Assembly (NCBI GenBank): GCA_023634235.1
Contig: JAMKCF010000029.1
Coordinates: 62,001 to 126,000, forward strand
From: Pisaster brevispinus
Taxonomy: Eukaryota; Echinodermata; Asteroidea; Forcipulatida; Asteriidae
Reading direction: 5' to 3'
Length of the DNA stretch: 64,000 bases
This document shows positions 13,201 through 28,200 of this stretch, one piece after another (position 1 is the first letter of the stretch; each line of letters starts with the position of its first letter). The notes beneath the pieces were generated by a model. It made no database searches. It had not been told where the DNA came from and was given only the letters and a program-made list of their open reading frames with translations. A program made the position numbers and the translations under genes.

Positions 13201-16200
13201 GTGCTCTCCCAACAAATGGGGTCCATCGTGCGATAATAACTGTCGATTTTGTTATAACGGCGGTCAGTGTGACGACAAGACTGGTGAGTGTATCTGCGCA
13301 CCAGGATTTAGCGGTGTCCGATGTCAAGCAGGTGAGAACGTTTTCTGAACCATAGTTTTAAGGTAAACCAACATGAAAAACTTGCAGAGACTATGTGAAT
13401 AGGTTAGTTAAAATGACTTACTGGATATTTAATTGGCAATAAGAAGGTTTTATGTTTGTCTAATATACAAATGATCAAAAGAACCAACATCTACCAAAAA
13501 CAACAAACACAAACAAATATGTTGAGGTATTGTTTTGGATCATTCCATCCATCTTTCTTCCTACGTTATGACATTTTCCAAGAGTTTGTAGGGTGTTGAC
13601 AATAGTGTAGACAGTCATTAACAAAATGACAACCGATGTTTTTAATATTTCCACAGTGCATAACAACAACTGCTTTGGTCAAGACTGTGGTATCCCATGC
13701 ACCAAGAAAACTGATGATGGTTGCGTTGGCAAACTAATGTGTCTTCCAGATCCGTTTGGCTGTACGTGCGCAGCTGGCTTCACGGGCTCATCTTGCAAAC
13801 AAAGTATGAATACAGATCCTTTTGAACTTCAATAAAAACAAAATAAATGAGTGAACATCAACTAAGTGTTATTAATATTGTTGCTGTTATAAATCATCAA
13901 AATTAAGAAAGTAAATTTCTTTTTGGATGGTATGGGAACCAACTCATGATTGAGGCTGAATGGCAGAGAGAGAACGAGCTATGTGGGTGTCCTCAGGTGT
14001 GATGCTGGTGCTGAGACCACAACAGATTTATCGAGAACAGAGAATATTGGAGTCGCCATGATGCCCCGCTTGAGGGCGACAAAACATATAAATGACAGAA
14101 TTAATAAAGTCTTTAGGCTGTCCAGATTAATTTAAATTGTCAGCGATATGATAAGAGTATTGGAACTTTAAAATTATTGATGCTAGTCTCGTTAAAAAAA
14201 AAAATAAGATAAATTAATAACTTTCTGAAGTGTCCGGTTTTCATTTCTTTTACCAAGATGAAAGCAAAACCCTGGATCCTGCTTTAATCTGTGATCCTTT
14301 TATTGTATATTCTTTGATATTTTTTGAATTTCTAATATGAGTATAAAAACTTGTCACTTCTCTTGTTTAGATTGTCCAGATGATATGTATGGTGCTGGTT
14401 GTAATTTGGAATGTCGATGTGGAAATGCAGCCTGTGACAGTTCAGTTGGTACTTGCACTTCAGGCAGTATTTGCAGATCTGGCTTTACAGGAGCGAATTG
14501 CGAGGGTGAGTAAAGACTTCTTATAAACAGAAATCTCTTCCTTTTTAAAATTTTCATTTTATACAGCTTTAAATTGAGATATTCTGACAAAAACTGATAT
14601 TGCTGAAAACAAAACAAAAACTGATTAGAAATTGTCCTGATCTTTTCCATTACGTGTTTATTAAAAACCAGACGAAGGAATTATTACACCAACTGTTTCT
14701 CAAAGTTTATAACATTCGGTTTTAAGCTTTCTCTGGCTCACAGATAAACAGGTAAATAGAGTAAGCCCAGAGGTGCAGGCCCAAACTTAATTTTAATTAT
14801 AAAAGTGCTAATTACAAAAATATAACAGACATTAGAACACTGAAGGCGCACTTGGTTTCCCTACATCTGAGCCGTATAATGCACAGCTCTGGAGTATGGG
14901 TTACATTCAAAAATGTCCATTACGGGAAAGCTCAATTAAAAGAAGCTCAAAGGAAACATTATCCTCGTCTGATAGGTCACACCTGTTATCTCCCTGTAGT
15001 TCCTTTTCTAAACAGTGGACCTAATTGGATCATGCATAAACCAGTTAGGGCTGCTGACTGCCCTAGCAGATGAACTGCTTATCCATTAAGTTTAATGACC
15101 CAAGTAATTCAACGTAAATACACCTAATTGGTGAAAAGGGTGAATAGTTTCCGAGTTTTGTAGCCGAAAGTCGGACATTCTTTAATGGAGCTTTCCCGTA
15201 ATGCCTTTGATCATAAATATGAGGTGATTTTTAGTCCCTCCAAAAAATACTTCGTATGTTTTGCTGTAACTATCACAAATATTTGATGGGGTTCTTGTTC
15301 CTTTTGCAATGTTTCAAGTAAAGTTCTTAACCTCCAAGATTCAGAATACAGAAAACTTCAAATCGTTCTTTTGCTTTCAAACTTATACTTGGAGCTTACA
15401 TGCTTTTGGAGGACATGACTCGAAGAATCTTGATATGAACTTAAATGGAAATAAGATTATTCATTATTTCCAATTATGATCATTCCTTTCTGTAGACTGT
15501 TCTGATGGGTGGTTTGGAGTAAATTGTGCCCAGGGGTGTCATTGTGCCGGTGGTGAAGCTTGTGACAGAGTGTCTGGTGCATGCCCAACTGGTGTACTTT
15601 GCCAAGGAGGATTTAGAGGTGAAAATTGCCTAAGTAAGTAAACATTCAACTGACTGACTACTCTGTTTGTCATTTCTTCTTGTATTCTTTGTATTGATTT
15701 AAAAATCGAAATCTATTGAAATGAACAAACATGTTACACATGTCAGCTGACCTCGAAGAATTAAAAAGATCCAGTACAAGTACTAATTAGAAATTGAAAA
15801 TTGTACTGTGAAAATAATGATGCATATACTTTGAAGTCTGATATCACTGGTTCTTTAGAAATGATACTGGTAATTTAGAGTGTGATTTTTCAATTTTCCG
15901 CAAAGCTCACCTGTTACAGCAGTCTTACTAACCATTTATTTTGTGCCTCAGCACATACGAGCAAACGTTTGACGCTCTATGACTTTTGATTGATGGATTG
16001 ATTTTTGGTGAGCTGTTACATATAGTAGCCTTTAGCCTAAGTGAAACTGATTTATGTCTGTCTGTCTGTCTGTCGTTGTCTTTCTGTTTGTCTGTCCACA
16101 TTCGGCCTAAATGGTAAAGTTTTCCACAAAGCTGTTGAAATGTTTTTGTAATCTGAAAGTCTCAATAACATGTGGTTCCCATACCCACAGCTGAGTTGGA

Positions 16201-19200
16201 TAAATTTTAAAGTTTGGGGGATACAAAATGCTGACGAAAGCCTTTTAAAAGGCTCTACACCGGCTGCTTACTTCATCACAATATTGTGTTTTTCTTCTAT
16301 TTGTTCCTCTACCGAGCAGTTGACATAAGGTCACAAAGTTTTCCACACATTGTTATTGCTGCTGCTGCGTTGCTGCAGCTGCAGCTGCTGCTGCTGTTGT
16401 TGTTGTAAAAAAAAAAATGAATTTGTCATTACTTATTACTTTATTTTTTAAACATCTTGTGTTTTGCAGACTCTTGTCCATATGGTCAGGTTGGCATTAA
16501 TTCAAACTGCAGAATGTGTTACGGTAAGATTAGCAAACAACATTGAGTCTAAATGTTTTATTCAACCTTTTTAAAGACCTTTTCCAAATTCTATCAGTTA
16601 TTTACAATTATTTATTTTCTTTTGGTGACAAGAAGTTCAAGAAACCGTTCAATATTACAAGACGCCTACAAAGGAAAAAATACTTTATCAAAAGGTGGAA
16701 GTACTATTTAAAAACAATGAACAAAACACTTTTTTCATAGTAGCCTCTTAACAAATTGCATGAGTTTACATCGACATTTCATGGTTTTTGAGAACACTTG
16801 AACATTTTAACAATTCTAAGTAGTTGCTGCCCGTACTGCCCTCAGCGGTGTTACCAGGCAGGTCGAAAACAAAGCACAAATAAATGGTTCGATAAATTGA
16901 TAAATTGAAAGGTAGCCGAATCCATTGGTATCATTAACAGGTTGAAACATATGTTTCCAACCACAGTACTTCGCACCCCGTATTGTTTGCTTATACTTCC
17001 TTACTTGACGTATTGTAATATTGTGTGGGGTAACACTTTCCGTACATACATCAACAAATCGTACTGCAAAATAAATCTATCCGTTTAATTTCAAAATGTC
17101 ATTATATTGCTCACACGGATCGTCTGTCCAAAGATTTGAAACTGCTCAACGTTATCAATATCCATAAATACCATCAGAACATTTTCGTGTACAATTACTG
17201 CAATAAACAACTTCCCGATTACTTTCAATTCAATTATAATGGACATAATCACATCACTGGATCCTCAACAAAAATACACCTCCCAATCCACAGGACACAA
17301 TTTTTTCAGCGTAATATTAAATAGTCTGGTGCCTTTAATTGGAATCTGCTACCTGGGGCCGATTTTACTAACGCGTTTTGATCATCGCAAACGCCGAAAT
17401 CGATCGCTAAATCCCAAATCATCGCAACTTAGCGATGGATTTTGGAGAACGATTTCACTAAAACTTTGCGACAAACTTACTCATCGCAAAACAATTATTA
17501 GCGATGACAATCTTGCGATGACTCGTTAGCAGCCGCAAAGTGTAAGTTCATCGCAAATTATGATAGATTGCGCCATTTTGTGCTTAGATTTTATTAGCGG
17601 TGTGTACGTCTCGACGTAGTATAGTTTGTTCGTGAATTAAAGAGTAAAATGGCGTTACGTTTACTCTTCGTGATCTTTTACTGGGAGACTCGGGATACAC
17701 ACGACGCAGTTGGCCGATGACACCTTTCAGCTTGAATGTGGTTGTTGCCGAAAGAGCTTAAAATCGGTAAAAAAAAAGGAGTTCGTCATCTATTGCGGGG
17801 TTCAGTTATTTTAACCAGCAATTTGGCCTAAAGTTAATGTAGGCCTCACAGCATCCACAATTTTTCCTTTCCGATTTTATACCATGTACACATTTTCGAT
17901 GACAACACTGTGACGAAAATTTCGGGCATCTAGAAACGAATTATTTTTGCCAATTAGGCCTCATAGTGATTATGCCTTCGGGAAAGTAAACAAAAAAATC
18001 CCCTTTAGACGTTCGTATATGTGCTGAAGCTTATACAAAGGGTGTTAGACATTAATTACCAAAAACCAAAATCGTCATTCTCATTTTGTCAATTTTCATC
18101 CACCTCAACGTTACAATTATTTACAAGATTTTATAAAAGTAAGTATACTAGGGGGGGGGGCTATAGGCCTACAAATGAAACATGTTGAATTTGATTTCAT
18201 GTAGCACCCTTTTTTAAGTGAATGCCTAGAATTTAAGCATTAATATGATCCTCTTGTTGTAATGTTACTTTTGATGCACCAGCATGACAACGTTTACATT
18301 TAAACTGCAATATATGCCGTTCGTTTTTAATCGAACCTCAGCATGCAACATTTTGACATGTACGACGCCCACATGCGAAGACCGACGGTTTTCTTGAGGT
18401 TTGTGTCAAAGGTCACTACTTTTAGCCTCGTACAAAACGTTTAGTTTCCTTGTCATGTCATCGCAACTGCGATGACTTTAGTGAAACGCAAAATCAGCGA
18501 CGTCGCAAGTGCGATGGATTTGGGGTTTGCGATCTCATCGCAAATGGTGACTTTAGTGAAATCGGCCCCTGGTGCTATAAAGCGTTCCCCATCTCTCAGC
18601 TCATTCCAACATAAACTTAAAATTTATCTGTTATATTACTGTTAAGTCTGTTATTTATTCGTAACCATGTTAATTGTTAATTGTCTGATTGTTTGTATCC
18701 GTGTTTTTGTTTCTTATCCTTTTTCCCGTTATGTCTACTTTTTGTCCAGTCTGTTGTCCTAAACGTAAGGCTTCCCCAACACAAGCACATGCTTTTCGGG
18801 TTTTGCCCCCATTTCCCTAATTATTATTCTGTTATGTGTATTGTAAGCCAGTGAAATGGAAACTAATTGTCTCAGAATTGAATATAATTGAATTGAATTG
18901 AAATTGAATTGATTTCAGCCCCAAGTGGAAATGTCTGGTTACACCAGTGACTGCATTAACTACCAACCCTTGATAATATTAATATTAATACAAAGTTCCT
19001 ATATAGCTTTTTATTACACCCGAGAGCATCTATAAGCTATACAAAAAATTGTACAAGGTATGCAGAGCTTTGTTTAAAAAACAAGACCTATTTACTTGCA
19101 TAGCACCATGTAAAGGTTTACAAGGTGCCGTGCTGTTATCTGCCATGGTCGTTACAAGACATTGACAAAATTAGGAAAATATTAATTATGTAACATTTTC

Positions 19201-22200
19201 ATGGGTTTGTGAAGGACAGATAATTTGTAGTTTACTTTTTTTCAGTTCCTGTATCAGTGATCTATCAAGTCAGCTCTGTGCAAGATCCCAGCAAAACCAT
19301 TACATGGAAAGCTCCTCAAAACAAGTGTCCTGTTATTGATTATGCGGTACAGTATCAACTGGTTAAGAGAGATCTTTGCCAAGAGGTGGTTGGTGATTTT
19401 CAAACTCTGCACAACACAACAGAGAGACAGTCTCCTTTACCACATCCTGATTCATTACCAAATTCAATCTACATGGTTCGTGTTCTTGCCAGGAATGAGG
19501 CAGGACTTGGGGAACCTCAGATTGAGAAATATATCGAACACACAACACCTGAACGGGGTAAGTTCCTGGTAGGGGAGCATATTATCTATGGCTGGGGATG
19601 AGAACTTCCAGACTTGATCTGAAATCAGACTTCTTCGTGTCTCCTGCTGAAGACAAAACCTGTTATTTTTCACCGAAGTTAATAATTCATGGTCTTCTGA
19701 TTTACTTATCTGGCAATACTGTTCTCTGAAGATATTGCTCCTTGAAATCTGTAACTCCAGGGGTTACCAAAAGGTGAAAGAGCCAACATTTTAATATACC
19801 TCTCAAAAATGTTGATTCTCACTGATTACCAGAGTCCTGTTTTAGGCAGTGAATTGAGCTGGTTTTTCGTTGAGAATATAATCCATTGACTTGGCTTACA
19901 TGTGTTTTGTGAAGGCTCTTACTTTTGCTGTTGGTATATTCCTTTTAATTGTGAAATGAGTGATTTAAGGTAAAATTGCAGGCAAAGTTTGGCAGCTTTG
20001 TAGTCGGGAGTAACAAAAACTTTGCACATGACCTGTGTGTAGCTAAGGTGCACACTGTGGTAACTTTCGCAGACAATTAAGAGGCAACCAAATGCACTGC
20101 ATGCAAAAGAAACACTTCGGAAGCAAGAGCCATTTTTCCTGAAATATGTTGATCTTATCTCCAAGAAAATGAAATGAACGTTTAAAGGAGAGAGTGTATT
20201 CGTAATATTTCTGTAATTAAACCAAGGCACCCTACAAAGTGAGTGGCACTGTGGCCTCTAGGAGGTCTGAAAATACATTTTTGGAGAGAAGATGTTCAAG
20301 AAATGTTCACGTTAAGATAGATAGACAAACCCCTGTGTTACAGTGTGTTGCTTTTTTGTATAGCTCCATGATTCTAATACTTTCTAGTCATCCTCGTGAC
20401 GAATCCCAAATATTTTATTTTGAGCATAAGGATGTAAAAAGTCACTGGATGTTTTGTATTTAAATTACTATTTTAGTTCCAACAGGATCACCAACAGATT
20501 TCAAGAGTAGGCCTACTTCAACAACGAAGCATAGTGTTGCATTTAGCTGGAGTGAAATACCTTGTGGTCAAAGAAATGGTGTTATAACTAAATATAGAGT
20601 GAGTTTTTATTGCAGATTGTTTCGATCAAAGTAATGTGTTTATTTCAGTTCAATTATTCAACATTTGAGTACTTAATAAGATGGTCATACTCTACAACAG
20701 TAACTTGATTGATGTTATGTTCTTGTGTGTTCGTAGTGCTAAACTAGACTCCGGAAAGTACTGAGAATACAGTGCTTTACACACATCAGTGAACTAACTA
20801 TCGCCAGAGTTGCACTCTAGATCTAGTTAAGACAAAACCACATGCACCTACGTTAAGGGTCGTTATTTTTTGCCTTTTTTGATAATTAGGGTGAATCTAT
20901 AACATCTTTAGGTTAAGTTTTGCAGCAAAACTTAAATCAAATGTCTTTGAAACTGCACCTAACTTTACTTGAAATCTCAATTAAATTTACTTAAAACTCC
21001 TTTTAAATGTACTTGTAGTGATGTCAAGTGTAAAAGTTTGTTACGCAGTAATAATCAGTGTATTTTTATTTCCCATTTTAAAAACAATGTACAGCTTTCA
21101 TACAGGGCGCTGGAAAAACCATATGATACCAACTTTAGTCCAATCAACTCATTCAAAGCAGTCGATATAGAACCATCAGATATGCATCATAACATTAGTG
21201 GTTTAGAACCATCCACAAAATATGATCTCCGACTGAAAGGTTTCAACAGTGTTGGTGCTGGAGAGATAGCAATACTAGAGGCATTTACTGCAGTTGAGAC
21301 AGGTATTGTGGGACATAGCATTCAATTATCATAATTTAGTTGAAATTAATTCATGGATTCGCACATTCTTACATGAGTAGAACAACTTTAAAACAAGTTT
21401 CGTTTTAAGATTTTATTTTGTCAACATTAGTGATATAAGCTGCCTAGGCAACTGTTTCGATATGTCCAAGTCAATAATGGTAACATTTGAATATGTAAAA
21501 ACGAAGACCTATTTATTTATTTAATTTTTGGCTTTTCATAATTGTAGCATCTTTTTGTTTTGGACTGTAAGTCAGGCCCATTCTAGACGCAAAATAATGT
21601 TCCCTATATATACATCAGCAATCCAGTGGACTGCCAGATACTTTTTTCTGGACCATGACATTGTACTGAACTACGGTAACATTAATAAACTAGAGAATAT
21701 GGCAGTGTTGGCATTTTTAATGTTCCAATGGATCGCTCCGGCTTTCAAACTGACCTTTCATTGCTGGAATAATTACTGATCCAATTAGAACTTTCCAACG
21801 GATCATTCTGGCAGTCAAACGGACTGGTTTCTGCTGGAATACTTAACCGATCCAATTAGAACTTTCCAACCACTCTGACTTTGATGAGTTGTCTTATGAA
21901 TCTTTGGATAATCATGTTCCCTTGGTACTTTTTTCTTTGACTTTACAGATCTTCCTGCTCCGACCCAGCTATCCCCAAATGATGTCTCAGATTTGACTTC
22001 TTCTACAGTCACCATAGCTTTAAATATTCCGTCCTCGTCAAAGTACATTACGTAAGTTGAAATGATGCAGATGTTTGACATGTACATCCAAGGCCTTGAA
22101 TTACACGGAGGCCACTAAGGCAATTTCCCCCTGGTCTTGGCATTGGTGCCCCTTCAAAAGTTTCCCATAGACTTTATGATTTTCCAATGTAAGTGCCCTT

Positions 22201-25200
22201 TGCCAAACCAAAATAGCTTTGCCCTTTCAAAGATAAAACTCTAGACCTAATATTAATTTCGATCCTTTGTACAATCTGCCACATCTCAAACCTATATCTG
22301 AATTCAGACTTTGTGTGCCTGCAGGTGAAAAAGTATATAGCTGTTATTTTCTTTAGTTTACGGACATCCTGCTCTTTAATCCACATCTCTAGTGCTGTGG
22401 ATACTGTTTCGAAAAGCTCCTCGAAATGTTAGAACTCCGGGGCCCGATGTCGCAAAACACTAAGATTCATCTAAAGATAAGCTCTTTGTCAATCTAAAGC
22501 TCTTTGTTAAATATTGCCCAGAATTATCAAAAGGTGGATCGTTTTGATGAACCCCCTAAAAGTTCTTGATCCAAGTTTCAGACCGCTTTATTAGCATTGA
22601 ATTTCACTTCAAATAAATCAATAAGTTGTTATAGTAATGGAACATTTTACTAAAACTCACTGATTATTGTGGACTTTTGCATAATTTTGAAAACTGGAAA
22701 TTGCTTCTTTTTTTCTTTTAACGCTTGCAGAACACAAAACCATGCCCCGGCATCTAAAAGATACTTATTTAGAGAATAAAAATATCTGTTGCCGAAAAAG
22801 GATCTCATCTTGCTAGAATTTGTATGAATATCAATCAAATGAACACTATCGTCTAAAATTCTTTTAAAGTTTCAATTTAATTTCTGTAGGCAATTCCAAG
22901 GAAACAGAGAAATCACTCCCAAAAATAAATGTATTACTTTTTCAAAACTATGTTATAACTGAGTCAAGAAGTATCCTATTGCTAGCAACTTGTTTTGTGT
23001 CACTGAATGACAAGTATTTCAAAATTAATTTCTTAAAAATCAATCGAGAGAGCACCCTCTGTCACCATTTACCTTGCCTCGTTCATCTTCATTAACGTGC
23101 TATTTTAGTTATTAATATTGCCTCCAATTGAAAAAAATTAACTTGCTCAAAAAAATTTCAATGATGTCACTAAACCAATGAAAACAGAAACTTCTTCATC
23201 AATGACCATTTTTGTGTGTTGTGTAGAGGGCTTCAAGTTGGTGTACGGCAGGTTAAGACAGTCACTAGAAGGGACACCAAGGGATCGAGGTACCAACGAT
23301 CCACTGCACCAACTCTTGATTATGTAGCAGCAGAATTACCTAAGAAGGATCTCCCTGCAACATTCACTGTGGGTGACAGAGAAACACAGGGAGGTAATGA
23401 CAACAAACCCCTGGAAAGCAACACTCAGTATGACATCTACCTTGGATCAGTCAGTAGGATTTCTCAATCGGTGAGCATTGTGTTTTATTGTCCTCTTGAA
23501 CAAACGCAATATGTGTCTACTCTCTGCCATGCTTGCCAATAAGCCATTTGGGACTCGATTTGAAGAATGTCTGGTTCTGTGTCGAAGTGGTGGTTACTCG
23601 TAGAGGAAAATTAAAAGGGGGTTCAACATTGGGTATAGCACACAGAGACAATGGCATCGATTAAGCTGGTTCGAGCAGTTGATGATTTCAATACTTGATT
23701 ATTTATTCGAGAAACAGTCAGGTGATAATTATCCAGGTTATTTTTTGAATGGGATCAGCTGGTGACTGTGGTATACCTTGGATCTGTAATGTAAAGGGAA
23801 GGCAATAAATTAGTTGACTAAATCGTATCTGCTGCAATGAGATGTGCAAGGTGCGTGCTTACAGGCCACACGCTACACGCCAACTGATAATTATTCGGTA
23901 ATTTAGTGAGCTTATTTCGAGGGTAAAATCACAGTGGTTAATAAACTTGCAATAGAATACTACGATAACTATGAACCATTACAGGAAAGCTCCATTAAAA
24001 AGAGGCTCAAATGAAACATCCTTTTCGTCTGACACTCATACCTGTTATATCCCTATAATTCCTATTCCAGTGGGCATAATTGGATCATGCACAAACCAGT
24101 TGGGCTGCTGACTGCCTATTAAGTTTAATGACCCAACTAATTTAATGTAAACACACCTAATTGGTGAAAAGGAGGAATAGTTTCCGAGTTTTGTGGCCAA
24201 AACTCGGAAATTCTTTAATGGAGCTTTCCCGTAATAAGAACTATTACTAATCATAAATGTACTCATGTTTAATCAAGAATGCACGGGAGTAGGAAATTTG
24301 AGGTAAATTTGGGGGTACAATCACAGTAAACAAACGTACGTTAAGATATATTAATAAAAGAAGTGCTTGAGATATTATGAATAATTAAAGCATGGTTGAA
24401 TATAAACACAAGTTTGATACAAACAAAAAAATATGTTGTACATCTCTCTTCATTTTTCTTAGATTTATGCCGTTAAGTGGAGTGAGCCCCTCAGAGTAGA
24501 AGGTAATTTACTGCTCAATAACTCACCTTGATCAGGTTGTGACAATTTTGCTTTAATTCCACCCAGGCTATTCAAACTGAGGCAGGAATGAAAAAATAGT
24601 CTGGTTCCCTAATGTGAATCTGGATTAAAAGCTATCAGTCCTAGGGTACCAGACAAAGATATGGGCACATAGTTGTTTTATATACTGCTCACACTGTACA
24701 CAGACCCTTGTCAATTGAATGGTCACGTGTCATGTTCATGGTATCTATACTGTATCCATGATACTACAAAACATATTATCTGAGCCCTGCATGGCAGGAC
24801 GCTTTGGACGCTTCGAAGCATCACTTCAAAATATAACCATTCTCCACTCGTTTGTCCAAATGAGCCAAGGTCAAAGGTAACTTTGAGAATTTTCAGTTTT
24901 TACGAGTTTCCGTATCTATTTTGAATGTTTGTGTAAACAACATTTCAAATGACAAGGATCTATGTGTGGGTTAAAACACAAATATTGAATGCTTTTCGTT
25001 TACAAGCAATTGTCACTGAGTTTAATCTCTCGGTCAAATTTGGCTTTTTCCATTCACTCAGCTTCGCCACATTAGTAAATATCATAAAGTACTGTTATGG
25101 GTCACATTACTGTCCATGAAATAATTTCAGTTTTAATTTTACAATATTATTAACATGATTAAACATTAAACATTTAACTCATCTTTGTTTATATTGATGT

Positions 25201-28200
25201 CGAAAAGGTTAGCTTTTGTTATTATCAATAGAATATTATTAATAACGATAAACAGTTTTGTTTCAAAACGTTATCACTACAATCTTTATTTGACAGTGCC
25301 ACAAAGTGCAAGCCCACCGGTTGCTGCGATTGTGGTTCCATTGATGCTGCTTGTCTTGATTTGTATTATAGCTGCTTTGATCTTCAAAATGAGGTAATTA
25401 TAACAGTCATAATTAGTGATTCTGTAATATTCCCTCAATGACGTTGAAATCAAAAACACTGGCCCAAAATATTGCTTAAAAATTGTGTACTAAGCAAAAA
25501 TAAGCAGGATGCCATATGTCACATATGATACATGTAAAACTTGACTGGTAACCTCAGTCTGCTAAGCATGATTTTGTGGTGCTTAGCAAACAATTGTGAT
25601 GAAGCAGCTCTATGAAATTGGGGCCCAATTATTATAGAGCTACTTAAGAAGGCAATTTTAGGTCAAACATTTCTTCTGAGCAAATCTAAGCAGAAAACCT
25701 TTTTTTACTCAATGTGCAACTCAACTTTTGGCTGTAATGCATGGTAGTGATAAACTATTCCAAATGCATGAATGAATGAATGAACTAGTTTATGCAATTA
25801 AGTTGAGTGTGGGGTAATATTGGGTTCTTTTGTTTTGTTTTTTAACTGTACCTTTGACAGGAGGAAAAACAGGCTTAACCACAGCTCAGGGGACCGTAGA
25901 CATTTCACCGCTTCATATGGTAGGTCATAACTTTTTACATCCCTTTTGTTATTATTACTCTATATTTCTGGTAATGAAACGGAGAATGCCTCATAAGGAA
26001 CTTCATCACTGTAGCTCGCAAGCCTGAGGAAACCTGTCTGAAAAACTAAACAACGTAGGTTTGTCTGCAAGGATGGAAACTTTCTCAGACTATAATCTAA
26101 AGTCTAATCTAAAACCCCTGACGAAAAATGTGGCTGTTATTTACTTCAAATATTACAAGGAAATCCCGCCCATTGATCTAATTCTTTAGTACTGAGGATA
26201 CTGTTCCCAGAAGCTCCTTGAAATCTATGACTCTAGGGGTTGCTTAAAAGTTAGAATGAGGTCATTTAACATCTGAAAAATTTGATCCTAATTTCAGACC
26301 TTTTTGCCAACAATGACTATCATCACCTGTGTGACAAAAAAAAACAGTTTCTCTGTACTACTTCAAAGATTTACAAAATATTTATTTTAGTATGGACAAA
26401 AATTCTTAACAATTTTCCCTCCAATTATGCAAACTTGCTTAAAACGTTTTTTGAACCTTTTTTATACCTTTTTGTATAAAAGTATCGATCAAATAATTCA
26501 TATATTAGCAACAAGTAATGCACCTCATTTTTGTTGACAACTTCACAGCCAAACACTTGTCTTTAATGCTTTTTTTTTTGGGGGGGGGGTATCAACAGGA
26601 GTGCAAGCAAGCAATGACAAACTTTCTGCAGGAATAGAAAATCCCTTCGGTGATGCTGTCTATGAAGCCATGACTGAAACCACACAAGCCACTGCACCAG
26701 CCACTGCACGGCCAGCTGCTGCAACAGCCGCTGCACGACCAGCTGCTGCACCACCCGCTGCACCAGCCACTGCACGACCAGCTGCTGCACCACCCGCTGC
26801 ACCAGCCACTGCACGACCAGCTGCTGCACCAGCCGCTGCACCAGCCACTGCACGACCAGCTGCTGCTGCAGCAACTGCCCGACCAGCTGCTGCAACGGCA
26901 ACTGCACCAGCCACTGCACGACCAGCTGCTGCACGGCCAGCTGCTGCACCAGCCAGACCAAAGCAGGTTAACAAGAAGAAGCAGTTTACGGCTCCTTTCC
27001 CGATCCCTTTGTCAGAGCTCAAATATTATGTCAGTAAGAAGAAGAAGGAAACGTACAAAGAAGGCAATGGGTTTCTGTTTGACTATGAGGTGAGTCATGA
27101 TAATGGCTCTGTAATAATAACAAGATGTGAATTTATAGTGCGCTTTTTACACCAAATAGGCCCCTAAAAGCGCCCTTCAGTATTACCCCAATAATATTAC
27201 ATATTGCACTTGACTGCCTGGGCACACGCTAACGATAACCTGACCACGACCACGCTGACCACGATGTTTATGCGATAAGCTAATTTATGTGTTAACTGCT
27301 AATGGCTCTTCAGTGGGTCTATATGTGGCTCTAAAATACCCCTGTACTGATGATGTCAACGTTTAGTGCATTGCTGAATTGCTGTAATTGGGAATATACA
27401 TTTTCAACAGCGAAACATTGGTTTCCCATCCACTCATTTATAAAGTGGTAAACAAACTATGATGTCATGAGTCCTGAGGTCTATGGCCTCCCTGTAACTA
27501 TTAAGAATAACAAGCTGTTTCATTTTGTAATTATTTTACATTTGTAGAGTTTACCCGATGCCGACCATCAGTCATGTGAAAGAGGGAAAGACGACAAAAA
27601 CAAGGAAAAGAATCGCTATGTGAACATCATTCCTTGTGAGTTAAAAGTGATTATTTGTTTGAATTCATAAAAACTTCTTTATAAAATAATCTAAAATGCC
27701 AAATCTTTCTCGATCTCACTGTCCTCCACTGCCCTCTGTTCATGTTAACAATCTTGCTACATACCTCACTGTCCTCCACTGCCCTTTGTTTCTAACAATC
27801 TTTCCCCATGCCTCCCTGTCCTCCACTTCCTCTGTTTGTAACAATCTTTCTCCGTGCCTCTCTGTCCTCCATTTCCTCTGTTTGTATCAATCTTTCTCCG
27901 TGCCTCTCTGTCCTCCACTGCCCTCTATTTGTAACAATCTTTCTCCATGCCTCTCTGTCCTCCACTGCCCTCTGTTTGTAACAATCTTTCTCCGTGCCTC
28001 TCTGTCCTCCACTTCTTCTGTTTGTAACAATCTTTCTCCGTGCCTCTCTGTCCTCCACTGCCCCTTGTTTGTAAGAAACTTTTCTCTATGCCTCTCTGTC
28101 CTCTGCTGCCCTCTGTTTGTAAAAATCTTTCCCTATGTCTCTCTGTCCCCCACTGCCCTCTGTTTCTAACAACCTTGCCGTATGCCTCGCTGTCCTCCAC

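Noticed and set aside
26563..27022. Long minus-strand open frames (Leu/Val/Gln-rich and Ala/Gly-rich) over the Ala/Pro tract
   Set aside because: They are antisense shadows of the coding minisatellite. The + strand frame is joined to phosphatase exons by proper splice sites.
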